Program-made: the position numbers and the translations under genes
Part shown: positions 42,791 through 50,507 of the stretch, one piece after another
Position numbering within the stretch: position 1 is the stretch's first letter
How the letters are laid out: each line of letters opens with the position of its first letter
Notes under the pieces: generated by a model
Told to the model about the DNA's origin: nothing
What the model saw: only the letters and a program-made list of their open reading frames with translations
Database searches by the model: none
From: Bailinhaonella thermotolerans
GTDB taxonomy: Bacteria > Actinomycetota > Actinomycetes > Streptosporangiales > Streptosporangiaceae
DNA: 64,000 bases
Assembly: GCF_003594875.1 (NCBI RefSeq)
Contig: NZ_QZEY01000005.1
Location: 434,001 to 498,000, forward strand
Direction of reading: 5' to 3'

Positions 42791-42875
42791 GCTCCCTACG
42801 CCGGCATTACCCGGACAGGTTCTGCGGTCGGCAGCGGCGGTAGCTGCCCTCTCAGCCCGGTTGCCCCGGACTCCC
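42791..42875 (-). ncRNA. TPP riboswitch (THI element)
   Basis: On the minus strand the conserved parts appear in order: GGGG..ACCGGG, CTGAGAGGGC, then AACCTGTCCGGGTAATGCC and GGCGTAGGGA, the standard THI-box ends. The last AGGGAGC is 5 bases before the cytX ATG and serves as its ribosome site, so TPP binding should hide it and block translation. Confidence 0.95.
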
Positions 42876-43042
42876 GCGGTGGTTGTGAAGGTTGTGGCCC
42901 AATGATGCCCCATCGTCCGGATACGTGACCACACCCCCCTGCCCGCCGTACGGCACGGCGCCGGCGAGGCGATCGCGAGGGGCGGGGGTCGGGGCGGGTG
43001 TTCTGGGTACGCGAGCGGAGGTACGGACGTTCGGGGGGGTGC

Positions 43043-43681
43043 GTGGTGATCGTCGCTATCAAGGGCGCCGGCAGGATGGCGCGGGGCATCGGGACGCGGG
43101 CGCTGGCCGGAGGGCACGAGGTGCACCTGCTGGACGACGACCCGGAGCGGGCCGAGCGGCTCGCGGCGGAGCTGGCGCCGCACGCGGCGATCGCGCAGGT
43201 CCAGGCCGTCGCGGACCTGGGCGACGCGGACCTGGTGGTGGTCGCGACGCCGTATCCGGCGGGCCGCGACTACGTGGCCGGGCTCGGCGACCTGGTGAAC
43301 GGCGCGGTGGTCGTGGACATCAGCAACCCCGTGGACTTCACCACGATGGACGGGCTCCGGACGCCCCCGGGGACGTCCGCCGCCGAGGAGATGGCCGCCG
43401 CGAGCCCGGGCGCGCGGGTGGTGAAGGCGTTCAACACCACCTTCGCCAAGACGCTGGAGACGGGCGAGGTGGCGGGCAGGCCGCTGGACGTCTTCCTGGC
43501 CGGCGACGACACGAGGGCCAAGGAGATGGTCGCCGACCTGGTGGAGTCGGGCGGCATGCGCCCCATCGACGCCGGCCCGCTGCGGAGGGCGCGCGAGCTG
43601 GAGGCGTTCATGTTCCTCAACCTCACCCTCCAGGACCGGCTGGGCCTGAACCAGGAGAGCGCGATCAAGATCCTCTCATAG
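43043..43681 (+). CDS. NADPH-dependent F420 reductase-like protein (NADP oxidoreductase)
   Basis: 212 residues. Rossmann start VIVAIKGAGRMARGIGTRALAGGHEVHLLDDDP, then VVVATPYP, VVVDISNPVDFTTMD and VKAFNTTFAKTLE, which are the marks of the F420-dependent NADP oxidoreductase family (also the Fno-like part of STEAP proteins). IKGAGRM departs from the usual IIGAGRM/GTGNVG. It may exchange hydride between NADPH and F420 or another acceptor. GTG 43043 or 43046; GGGGGGG upstream. Confidence 0.85.
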   Translation: MVIVAIKGAGRMARGIGTRALAGGHEVHLLDDDPERAERLAAELAPHAAIAQVQAVADLGDADLVVVATPYPAGRDYVAGLGDLVNGAVVVDISNPVDFTTMDGLRTPPGTSAAEEMAAASPGARVVKAFNTTFAKTLETGEVAGRPLDVFLAGDDTRAKEMVADLVESGGMRPIDAGPLRRARELEAFMFLNLTLQDRLGLNQESAIKILS

Positions 43682-43689
43682 CCCGGCGC

Positions 43690-43790
43690 GCCACCTCGGG
43701 CGGCGAAGGGGACGCCGGACGGCGAAGAGGGCGTCAGGCGATGAAGGGGACGCCGGACGGCGAAGCGGGCGTCAGGCTACGAAGCGGGTG
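43690..43790. repeat. Degenerate tandem repeats GGCGAAGNGGGCGTCAGGC
   Basis: Five or so variants of a 17-21 base unit fill the gap between two convergent genes and run into the 3' end of the rhodanese gene (to about 43810). Confidence 0.6.
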
Positions 43791-44117
43791 TCAGGCGACG
43801 AAGGGGGCGTTCCCGCCTTCGCTCTCCATCTCACGGCCCGCCGACGCCCAGCCCTGCATGCCGTCGCCGACGTTGACGGCCTTCCAGCCCGCGTTGTTCA
43901 GCGCGGCGGTCACGGCGGCCGAGCGCGCGCCGGACCGGCAGATCACGTAGACGTCCCGGTCCTGGGGGATCTCCCCGGCCCGCGCGTTCAGCTCGCCCAT
44001 CGGGATGTGCACCGCGCTCCCCGCGTGGCCCGCCGCCCACTCGTCGGGCTCGCGGACGTCGAGCAGGTAGGCGTCGTCGGGTACGGCTGCCGCGGGCACG
44101 GCCGGGACGTTGTTCAT
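43791..44117 (-). CDS. Rhodanese-domain protein
   Basis: 108 residues, a single rhodanese domain: YLLDVREPDEWAAGHAGSAVHIPMGEL and the active-site loop VICRSGARSA with Cys near residue 60. It would carry sulfane sulfur or act in sulfide or thiol metabolism. It is followed upstream on the same strand by a small membrane protein gene 21 bases away. Confidence 0.92.
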   Translation of the reverse strand: MNNVPAVPAAAVPDDAYLLDVREPDEWAAGHAGSAVHIPMGELNARAGEIPQDRDVYVICRSGARSAAVTAALNNAGWKAVNVGDGMQGWASAGREMESEGGNAPFVA

Positions 44118-44138
44118 CCCCCCATTATCGGCGAGGGG

Positions 44139-44306
44139 TCAGAGCTTCTTCGACTTCGCCACGGCGATCACCACCACGGCGACCACGACGGCGACGAGGC
44201 CCAGCATGAGCAGGAACTTCAACGCCGTGAAGACCCACCCCAGCATCCCGAAGAACACGTAGACCGCGAGCAGGACGCCCAGAATCATGAGGATTTTCCG
44301 ACCCAT
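44139..44306 (-). CDS. Small membrane protein, 55 residues
   Basis: A frame too short for most gene finders: ATG at 44306, stop at 44139. It begins MGRKILMILGVLLAVYVFFG, has a first helix, a short GWVFTALK loop, a second helix rich in Val (LLMLGLVAVVVAVVVIAVA) and ends KSKKL. Positive residues at both ends suggest both termini in the cytoplasm. Codon use (third-position GC) fits a real gene, and spacing of 21 bases to the rhodanese gene suggests one operon. Function unknown. Confidence 0.65.
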   Translation of the reverse strand: MGRKILMILGVLLAVYVFFGMLGWVFTALKFLLMLGLVAVVVAVVVIAVAKSKKL

Positions 44307-44638
44307 CCCGCCACCGTACGCCCCCGGCCCCCGCCCCGCGACCCCAAGATCGTCTCTCCGTCTCTTCCCGGTCGGCCCGTCCCCGGTCCTCGTCTCCGGT
44401 CCCCGTCTCCGGTCCTCGTCCGCTGGGAGCCCGGCCTCCGGAGTCGTCGCCCGCGCCGTCCTTCCGCCGCGATCCCCTGTGGTGCCCGGAAGCGGGCGAA
44501 TCTTACGGAGTCATGACGAGGCGGCGATCGGGCCGCTTTCAGGGCATACCGTGGGCCCCAGGGCGTCCCCGGCTCCGCCGAGGGCCGCCCGCCGTACCGG
44601 GGCGTGCGGGAGCGGGCGGGACCGGGAGGATGGTGGCG
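44307..44638. other. Intergenic region before the two-component system
   Basis: 332 bases with no gene. About 44378-44420 repeats CGTCTCCGGTCC (three copies). The promoter of the response regulator is probably near 44495-44520 but no clear boxes are seen. Confidence 0.4.
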
Positions 44639-45346
44639 ATGGGTGGCGGCTCCGCGGCCAGGATTCTCGTGGTCGAGGACGATCCGACGGTGGCCGAGGT
44701 GGTGACGCGGTACCTCGAACGCGACGGGCACCGGGTCGAGTCCGTGGGCGACGGGGCCGAGGCGCTGCGGCGGGCCCTGGCCAGCCCGCCCGACCTGCTC
44801 GTCCTCGACCTGATGCTGCCCGGGGTGGACGGCCTGCAGGTGTGCCGCAAGCTGCGGGAGCGCTGGCCCGTTCCGGTGATCATGCTGACCGCCCTGGGCG
44901 AGGAGATCGACCGCGTGGTCGGGCTGGAGACCGGCGCCGACGACTACGTCACCAAGCCGTTCAGCCCGCGCGAGCTGGCCCTGCGCGTGCAGTCGGTGCT
45001 GCGGCGCGCCCGCGGGGCCATGGTCACCGGCGGCACCGGGGTGCTGCGCGACGGGAACCTCCTGGTGGACGTGGGGGCGCACGAGGTACGGCTCGGCGCG
45101 GAGGAGATCTCGCTCACCGCGCGGGAGTTCGACCTGCTGGCGTTCCTCATGCGCAACCCGAGACAGGCGTTCAGCCGGAACGCGCTGCTGGAGCAGGTCT
45201 GGGGCTGGTCCTTCGGCGACTCCTCCACGGTCACCGTCCACGTCAGGCGGCTGCGCGAGAAGATCGAGAAGGACCCGACCGCCCCCGCGCGGATCGTCAC
45301 GGTATGGGGTGTCGGCTACCGGTACGAACCGGAGGACGACGACTGA
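44639..45346 (+). CDS. OmpR/PhoB-family response regulator
   Basis: 235 residues. Receiver domain (about 8-120): acidic pair VEDDP, phospho-acceptor Asp in LLVLDLMLPGVDGL, Thr in MLTALG and Lys in VTKPF. C-terminal winged helix (about 140-230): LTAREFDLLAFLMRNPRQAFSR, VHVRRLREKIEKDP and VWGVGYRYEP. The ATG at 44639 lies 9 bases after GGGAGG; nearer starts (GTG 44633, ATG 44630) are possible. Its stop overlaps the kinase start (TGATG), so both are made together. Confidence 0.93.
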   Translation: MGGGSAARILVVEDDPTVAEVVTRYLERDGHRVESVGDGAEALRRALASPPDLLVLDLMLPGVDGLQVCRKLRERWPVPVIMLTALGEEIDRVVGLETGADDYVTKPFSPRELALRVQSVLRRARGAMVTGGTGVLRDGNLLVDVGAHEVRLGAEEISLTAREFDLLAFLMRNPRQAFSRNALLEQVWGWSFGDSSTVTVHVRRLREKIEKDPTAPARIVTVWGVGYRYEPEDDD

Positions 45347-46473
45347 TGCCGATGCCCCTCGGGGAGATCCTGTGGATCGTCTTCGTCGCCTGCGGGGTCG
45401 GCGGGATCGGGCTCGGGCTGGGCCTCGCCCTCCTGCGCGCCACCCGGCACCGCTCGATCGCCCACATGCTGTGGGTCGTCGCGGTCGTCACGGTCGTGTC
45501 CATGCAGGCCGGAATCCTGTGGATCACGTTCGAGATGATCGTCGAGGGGCACGCGAGGGATCTCGTCCTCACCGTGACCGTCGCCGCGGGGCTCGTCGGC
45601 GCGGCCGTCTCCGCGGCGCTCGGCCGCAAGATCGTGGCCGCCAACCGCCGCCTGCTCGCGGCCGTGCGCGACGTGCCGGACGGCGGCTTCGTCCCGCCCG
45701 GGGGCACGCTGCCCGGCGAGCTGGCCGCCCTGTCGGACGCGTTCGCGGTGACGTACGAACGGCTCGGCGAGGCGCGCTCCCGCGAGCGGGCGCTGGAGAG
45801 CAGCCGCCGCGAGCTGGTCGCCTGGGTGAGCCACGACCTGCGCACCCCCCTCGCGGGCCTGCGCGCCATGGCCGAGGCGCTGGAGGACGGCGTCGCCGCC
45901 GACCCCGAGACGGTCACGCGCTACCACTCCCAGATCCGCCAGGAGGCCGACCGGCTGGCCGCCATGGTGGACGACCTCTTCGAGCTCTCCCGCATCCACG
46001 CCGGGGCGCTCCGCCTCTCGCGCAGCCGCGTCGGCCTCGACGACCTCCTCGCCGACACCCTCGCCGGCGTCGAGCCGCTCGCGCGGGCCAAGGGAGTGCG
46101 CCTGACCGGCTCGGCCGAGCCCGCCCTCCCCGTCGAGGTCGACGCCGCCGAACTGGGCCGGGCCCTGCGCAACCTCGTCGTCAACGCGGTGCGCCACACC
46201 CCCGACGACGCCGCGGTCACGGTCTCGGCCACGGCCCGGGGCGAGACGGTGACCGTGACCGTCGCCGACTCCTGCGGCGGGATCCCGGAGGAGGATCTGC
46301 CGAGGGTCTTCGACGTCGCCTTCCGCGGCGAGGCCGCCCGCACCCCCGGCGGCGGCGCCGGCCTCGGCCTCGCGATCGCCCGGGGCATCGTCGAGGCCCA
46401 CGACGGCGTCATCGGCGTCACCAACACCGGCCCCGGCTGCGCCTTCACCATCCAGCTCCCCCGCTCCGCCTGA
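45346..46473 (+). CDS. Sensor histidine kinase of the adjacent regulator
   Basis: 375 residues. Three or so membrane helices in the first 100 residues with very short outside loops, HAMP-like part, HisKA with His in VAWVSHDLRTPLAGLRAM (about 165), then HATPase_c with NLVVNAVRHTP, DSCGGIPEEDLPRVF and GGAGLGLAIARGIV. The small outside portion suggests sensing within the membrane. Partner of the regulator whose stop it overlaps; signal unknown. Confidence 0.93.
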   Translation: MPMPLGEILWIVFVACGVGGIGLGLGLALLRATRHRSIAHMLWVVAVVTVVSMQAGILWITFEMIVEGHARDLVLTVTVAAGLVGAAVSAALGRKIVAANRRLLAAVRDVPDGGFVPPGGTLPGELAALSDAFAVTYERLGEARSRERALESSRRELVAWVSHDLRTPLAGLRAMAEALEDGVAADPETVTRYHSQIRQEADRLAAMVDDLFELSRIHAGALRLSRSRVGLDDLLADTLAGVEPLARAKGVRLTGSAEPALPVEVDAAELGRALRNLVVNAVRHTPDDAAVTVSATARGETVTVTVADSCGGIPEEDLPRVFDVAFRGEAARTPGGGAGLGLAIARGIVEAHDGVIGVTNTGPGCAFTIQLPRSA

Positions 46474-46734
46474 CCCGCGCCGCGCCTGACCCGCGCCGCG
46501 CCCGCCCCGCGCCCGCACCGCGCCTGCCCCGCGCCCGCACCGCGCCCGCGCCGCGCCGCGCCGCGCGTCGCCGTACGGCGCGACGCCCGCGCCCGCCCGC
46601 CGTACGGCATGACGGCTCGCCCCTGGCCGCGGGTACGGCGTGACGCCCCGGACGCCTCGCCGTACGGCATGACGCCGCGGCGTGGCCCGCCGTACGACGG
46701 GACCGTCCGGCCCGGTTCGGGGAAGGAGCGCGGG
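46474..46734. repeat. GC-only low-complexity repeats and GCCGTACGGC words
   Basis: 46474-46570 is almost pure C and G, built of CCCGCGCC(C/T)G(C/A)-type 12-17 base units. From 46570 to 46700 the words GCCGTACGGC(A/G)TGACG recur about four times. No gene; both flanking genes converge here. Confidence 0.6.
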
Positions 46735-47808
46735 CTAGTCGGTGATGCCGAGGGGGAGGTCGTCGTCGCGGGGGCCGAGGGTGGCGATGAAGTCGCGCAT
46801 GCCCTCGTGGAAGCCCACCGTCGGGCGAAAGCCCAGGTCGTGCGTGGCGCGGGCCGGGGAGGCCACGATGTGCCGCGCGTCGCCGAGCCGGAACGCCCCG
46901 GTGATCAGAGGGGCCGGGCCGCCCGTGGCCGCCGCGAGGGCCCGCGCGACGTCGGCCACCGTGTGGGGTTCCCCGCTGGCGATGTTGTACGGCGTGAGCC
47001 TGCCCTCGGCGCCGCCGTCCAGGGCGCACAGGTTCGCCGCCGCCACGTCGTACACGTGGACGAAGTCCCGCATCTGCGCGCCGTCCTCGTAGACGCGCGG
47101 CGCGCGCCCGGCCGTGAGGGCGTCGCGGAAGGTCGCCACCACCCCGGCGTACGGCGTGTCGCGGGGCATGTGGGGCCCGTAGACGTTGTGATAGCGCAGT
47201 GCGACGGCCGTGCCCCCGGTCTCGCGGGCCCAGACGCCGGCCAGGTGCTCCTGCGCGACCTTGCTCGCGGCGTACCCGTTGCGGGGCTCGAGCGCGGCGT
47301 CCTCGTCGATCGGGGCCGGGCGCAGCGCCTCCTCGCACCGCGGGCAGCGTGGCTCGAACACGCCCCGCGACAGGTCCCCGACGTCGCGCGCCCCCGGCCG
47401 CACGCGCCCGTGCTCGGAGCAGTCGTAGGAGCCCTCGCCGTACACCACGACCGAGGAGGCCAGGATGAGGCGCGGCACGCCCCGGCGGGCCATCGCGGCC
47501 AGCAGGGTGGCGGTGCCGAGGGTGTTCGCCGAGGCGTACGCCGGGAGTTCGGTCACGTCGAGGCCGAGGCCGACCATCGCGGCCTCGTGGAACACCGCGT
47601 CCACGCCGTCCAGGAGCTCGTCGAGCAGGCGCTGGTCGCGCACGTCGCCGACGCGAAGGTCCAGCTCGCGCGGGAGGTGGCGGGGCGCGGCGGGGTGGGC
47701 CGCGGGGTGGAGCGAGTCCAGGCCGAGCACCTCGTGACCTCTTGCGACGAGGTGCCCGGCGAGGTGGCCGCCGATGAATCCGGCGGCCCCGGTAACGAGC
47801 ACTTTCAC
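46735..47808 (-). CDS. NAD-dependent sugar-nucleotide epimerase/dehydratase
   Basis: 357 residues of the extended SDR family: VLVTGAAGFIGGHLAGHLV at the N-terminus, active-site Tyr-x3-Lys in YAASKVAQE and SSVVVYGEG. Between them is an insert with CSEHGRVRP and CPRCEEALRPAP, whose Cys residues may bind zinc; this insert is seen in a subgroup of actinobacterial UDP-glucose 4-epimerase-like enzymes. The GTG start has TAGGCT 6 bases upstream, so the mRNA may be leaderless. Substrate unknown. Confidence 0.88.
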   Translation of the reverse strand: MKVLVTGAAGFIGGHLAGHLVARGHEVLGLDSLHPAAHPAAPRHLPRELDLRVGDVRDQRLLDELLDGVDAVFHEAAMVGLGLDVTELPAYASANTLGTATLLAAMARRGVPRLILASSVVVYGEGSYDCSEHGRVRPGARDVGDLSRGVFEPRCPRCEEALRPAPIDEDAALEPRNGYAASKVAQEHLAGVWARETGGTAVALRYHNVYGPHMPRDTPYAGVVATFRDALTAGRAPRVYEDGAQMRDFVHVYDVAAANLCALDGGAEGRLTPYNIASGEPHTVADVARALAAATGGPAPLITGAFRLGDARHIVASPARATHDLGFRPTVGFHEGMRDFIATLGPRDDDLPLGITD

Positions 47809-47814
47809 GGTTCG

Positions 47815-47820
47815 AGCCTA
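47815..47820 (-). promoter_or_regulatory. -10 box for leaderless epimerase mRNA
   Basis: On the minus strand TAGGCT stands 6 bases before the GTG at 47808. Confidence 0.4.
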
Positions 47821-47845
47821 GGTAGCCGGAGGCGCCGGCGCGCGT

Positions 47846-48250
47846 TCAGGCCGTGCCGGTTCCCGATCCGTAAGGAGTCCGGTCGCCGAAGCACTCGCGG
47901 ATCGCGCGGTAGGTCGGGCACGGCCAGCGCCACATGCAGCTCCGGCAGCGCAGGATCGGATTGCGTGTGTCACTGGTGATCCCGCCCGCGTCGCGCGGCC
48001 GGTGGAGCTCGAGCAGGCGCAGCCCGAGCGAGGCCAGCGCGAGCAGCTCCTCGCGTGCCGTTGAGAGGAACAACAGGTCTTCTCTGGCGAGTTTCGCCGA
48101 TACCTGGACGTATCCCTCCCGATTTATCAATCCCTGTAATCGTCGCGTCTCGGCGCCCCAGGGCGCCGCCTTCTCCGTGTTGACGAGGACCGCCTCCAGC
48201 CGCTCACGCAGCCGGTCGCGCTCCGGATCGCCGGGCTCTTCGGTGTTCAT
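47846..48250 (-). CDS. Conserved small protein with C-terminal four-Cys motif
   Basis: 134 residues. The middle is predicted helical (AREDLLFLSTAREELLALASLGLRLLELH) and the C-terminus has RCRSCMWRWPCPTYRAIRECFG, a C-x2-C-x5-C-x7-C pattern that could hold zinc or an iron-sulfur cluster. It is not WhiB, which has a different spacing and a GVWGG turn. ATG at 48250; the frame reads 12 codons further upstream. Function unknown; it is transcribed toward the epimerase gene. Confidence 0.65.
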   Translation of the reverse strand: MNTEEPGDPERDRLRERLEAVLVNTEKAAPWGAETRRLQGLINREGYVQVSAKLAREDLLFLSTAREELLALASLGLRLLELHRPRDAGGITSDTRNPILRCRSCMWRWPCPTYRAIRECFGDRTPYGSGTGTA

Positions 48251-48579
48251 GCTCTCCAGTCGGCCCCCGTGTCGTCGGTCGTCCACGCCTGCCTCCCGGG
48301 CGTCCGATCAGCCGTACGGCGTCGCGGGGCCGGACCGGGGAGTCGCGCGCCTTGTCCCCGGGCCGGCCCAACATCCCGCCGGGGGTGTGCAGGGAAACGA
48401 CAGGCGTCGCGCCCGGCGCTCCAGGCGGGGCTTGCTCTGGGTCAAGATTCGCATACCCAGTGTTATCCCGTTGCCCAAACGCCCCATCCCCTTGTCGATC
48501 TTGTGGATGAAGAAGTGAGAAAGCACGCATCACGGCAAGGACGTGGCCTTGAGGCCTCTTCGCGCGTTACTGTGCCCGC
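48251..48579. other. Intergenic region between divergent genes
   Basis: About 330 bases without a convincing gene. It must hold the promoters of the four-Cys protein and the STAS gene. TTGTGGATG near 48501 is one base off a DnaA box. No repeats seen. Confidence 0.35.
48568..48573 (+). promoter_or_regulatory. -10 box for leaderless STAS mRNA
   Basis: TACTGT, 6 bases, then the GTG at 48580; no ribosome site. Confidence 0.4.
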
Positions 48580-48918
48580 GTGGAGCTCAAGGTCTCGACT
48601 CGGTCTCATGCCGGCAACACGATCATCGCTGTATCCGGAGAAATCGACCTATATACCGCACCCCGTCTCCAGGCGGAGTTCACCCGGCTGCTCGCCGAAC
48701 GACCCGACCGTGTCGTCATCGACATGGCCGGGGTCGAGTTCTGCGACTCGACGGGGATGAACGTCCTGCTCTCCGCCCTGAAACGGCTCAAGGAGGCCGG
48801 AGGGGTGCTGGAGGTGGCCTCGCCCCGCCCCGCCGTACGCAAGATCCTCCAGGTCACCGGCCTGGACTCGGTGTTCATCGTCCACGACGAGCTGCCCGCG
48901 GAGTTGTCCCAGCCCTGA
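48580..48918 (+). CDS. STAS-domain anti-sigma factor antagonist
   Basis: 112 residues, a complete STAS domain: VSGEIDLYTAPRLQAEF, VVIDMAGVEFCDSTGMNVLLSALK with the phosphorylatable Ser in CDSTG, and VLEVASPRPAVRKILQVTGL. Like SpoIIAA/RsbV it would bind and free a sigma factor from an anti-sigma kinase; candidates such as the ATPase at 38184 exist but are not linked. Confidence 0.93.
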   Translation: MELKVSTRSHAGNTIIAVSGEIDLYTAPRLQAEFTRLLAERPDRVVIDMAGVEFCDSTGMNVLLSALKRLKEAGGVLEVASPRPAVRKILQVTGLDSVFIVHDELPAELSQP

Positions 48919-48935
48919 GGGGCGCGTGTGGCCGT

Positions 48936-48941
48936 TACCAT
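48936..48941 (+). promoter_or_regulatory. -10 box for leaderless glycosyltransferase mRNA
   Basis: TACCAT ends 8 bases before the ATG at 48950. Confidence 0.35.
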
Positions 48942-48949
48942 CACTTGAC

Positions 48950-49711
48950 ATGGACTCCGCTGGCGACATCGCCGTAATCATCCCCGCCAAGGACGAGGCC
49001 GACCGCGTCACCGCGACGGTGTCCGCGGCGCGATCGCTGCCCGGAGTCGATCTGGTCGTCGTCGTCGACGACGGCTCGGACGACGCCACCGGCGAGGCCG
49101 CCCGCGCGGCCGGGGCGCGCGTGATCCGGCACAGCCGCAACAAGGGCAAGGCCGCCGCCATGGAGAGCGGCGCGGAGGCCGTGCGCCTGCTCGACGAGGG
49201 CCGCGACCGCCCGCGCCACCTGCTGTTCCTGGACGCCGACCTGGGCGAGTCCGCCAAGGCCGCGGCTCCCCTCATCGAGCCCGTGCGCGCTGGCGAGGCC
49301 GACATGACCATCGCCCTCTTCCCCGCGGACCGCCCCAAACTGGGCGGTCACGGCTTCGTCGTACGGCTGTCGCGCGACGGCATCCGCCGCGCCACCGGCT
49401 GGGAGGCCGCCCAGCCGCTGAACGGCCAGCGCTGCCTGACCCGCGCGGCCTTCGACGCGGCGCTCCCCCTGGCGCACGGCTTCGGCGTCGAGACCGCCCT
49501 CACGATCGACCTCCTCCGCAAGGGCATGCGCGTCCAGGAGGTCGAGGTCCCCCTGTCCCACCGCGCCACCGGCACCGACTGGCGCGCCCAGGCCCACCGC
49601 GCCCGCCAGTTCCGCGACGTGGCCCTGGCCCTGGCCACCCGCGAGCCCACCGTCGCCCGCAACCTCGCCAAACTCAAGCCCTCCGCCAAACCCCCCCACC
49701 CCACCCCCTGA
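48950..49711 (+). CDS. Family 2 glycosyltransferase
   Basis: 253 residues with a GT-A fold: IAVIIPAKDEADRVTATV, VVVVDDGSDDATGEAARAAGARVIRHSRNKGKAAAMESG, the DxD-type metal site in FLDADLGES, and LNGQRCLTRAAF with HGFGVETALTIDLLRKG. No membrane helix, so it differs from DPM synthases with anchors. It would transfer a sugar from a nucleotide donor; acceptor unknown. The ATG at 48950 is favoured by the TANNNT box upstream. Confidence 0.88.
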   Translation: MDSAGDIAVIIPAKDEADRVTATVSAARSLPGVDLVVVVDDGSDDATGEAARAAGARVIRHSRNKGKAAAMESGAEAVRLLDEGRDRPRHLLFLDADLGESAKAAAPLIEPVRAGEADMTIALFPADRPKLGGHGFVVRLSRDGIRRATGWEAAQPLNGQRCLTRAAFDAALPLAHGFGVETALTIDLLRKGMRVQEVEVPLSHRATGTDWRAQAHRARQFRDVALALATREPTVARNLAKLKPSAKPPHPTP

Positions 49712-49829
49712 AGTCCCACGCCCCGTCCCGAACTCCGCCCCCAGATCCCGACCAGAGATCGCACGCCGAAACCACCGAGAGCGCCTCCTCACGGAGCGCT
49801 TCCCCCATGCGCCTTCCTCGGACGGCGCT

Positions 49830-49930
49830 ACCCCGCGGCTCTTCCCCACGCGGAGTTCCCTCGCGCGGAGTTCCCTCGCGCGGCGTCCCCCCGTGCGGCG
49901 TTCCCTCGCGTGGGGGCGCCTCGCGGGGGC
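49830..49930. repeat. 15-base tandem repeats TCCCTCGCGCGGAGT
   Basis: Five to six degenerate 15-base units just left of the palindromic element at 49952. The opposite frame reads TPREG repeats but shows no gene signals. Confidence 0.6.
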
Positions 49931-49951
49931 TCCCCTCGCGTCTCACGTTCT

Positions 49952-50012
49952 CTCGTCGTGATCATGCAGTTTTAATCACAGGGTGTGCGTAAAACTGCAT
50001 GATCACGGCGAG
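49952..50012. repeat. Dispersed palindromic element, copy A
   Basis: A 23-base stem (49952-49974 with 49990-50012, one G-T pair) with core CGTGATCATGCAGTTTTA and loop ATCACAGGGTGTGCG. The same stem core and loop recur at 50311-50371 and, inverted, at 58052-58109. No transposase; intergenic. Confidence 0.85.
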
Positions 50013-50034
50013 GTTCGGGCTGCCGAGGAGTCGG

Positions 50035-50290
50035 CGCGGGCGAGCGTGCTCCCCTCGGGAGCCGCTTCCTCGGGCCGCGCTTCCTCGGGCCGCGTTTCTG
50101 GGGGCGACGCTTCCCGTGGTGGCGTTTCCTGGGGTGGCGTTTCCGCGCGCCGTGTCTTCCCTGGTGGCGCTTCCTCGCGTAGCGCCTCCTCCCGTGAGGC
50201 TTCCTTGGGCGGGGCTTCCTTGGGTGGCGCTGCCCCCGTGGGGCTCCCCTTGCGTGGGGCTCCCCTTGCGTGGGGCTCCTCTCGTGGGGG
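50035..50290. repeat. Degenerate GGGGCTTCCTTGGGTGGC-type tandem repeats
   Basis: About fifteen units of 14-18 bases between palindromic copies A and B. Variants include GCTTCCTCGGGCCGC and GTGGGGCTCCCCTTGC (two exact adjacent copies near 50238-50270). No coding signal. Confidence 0.6.
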
Positions 50291-50310
50291 GCTTCCTCGG
50301 GGCTCGCGTT

Positions 50311-50371
50311 CTCTCGGCCTGATCTTGCAGTTCTGATCACAGGGTGTGCGTGAAAGTGCACGATCACCGGG
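50311..50371. repeat. Dispersed palindromic element, copy B (diverged)
   Basis: Same left flank (CGTTCTCTCG) and identical loop core GATCACAGGGTGTGCGT as copy A, but the arms have several mismatches (CTGATCTTGCAG against GTGCACGATCAC), so the stem is weaker. Confidence 0.75.
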
Positions 50372-50507
50372 GGGGCGGGGTGGCGGGAGTCGGCGGGGGT
50401 GAGATCCGCTGCTCGGGGTGCTTCCTCGGGGTGGCGGGTCGCGGGGGTGGGAGCTTGGGTGGCGTATTCTCGCGGCGCGTCTTCGGGTGGGTCTGGGAGG
50501 GCAGGGG

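Noticed and set aside
47846-48250. WhiB-family regulator
   Set aside because: Four Cys are clustered at the C-terminus with C-x2-C-x5-C-x7-C spacing and the WhiB GVWGG turn is missing.
49952-50012. Palindromic element as an ordinary terminator
   Set aside because: It is 240 bases from the nearest gene end, has no T-run, and the loop is conserved in other copies, which a plain terminator would not need.
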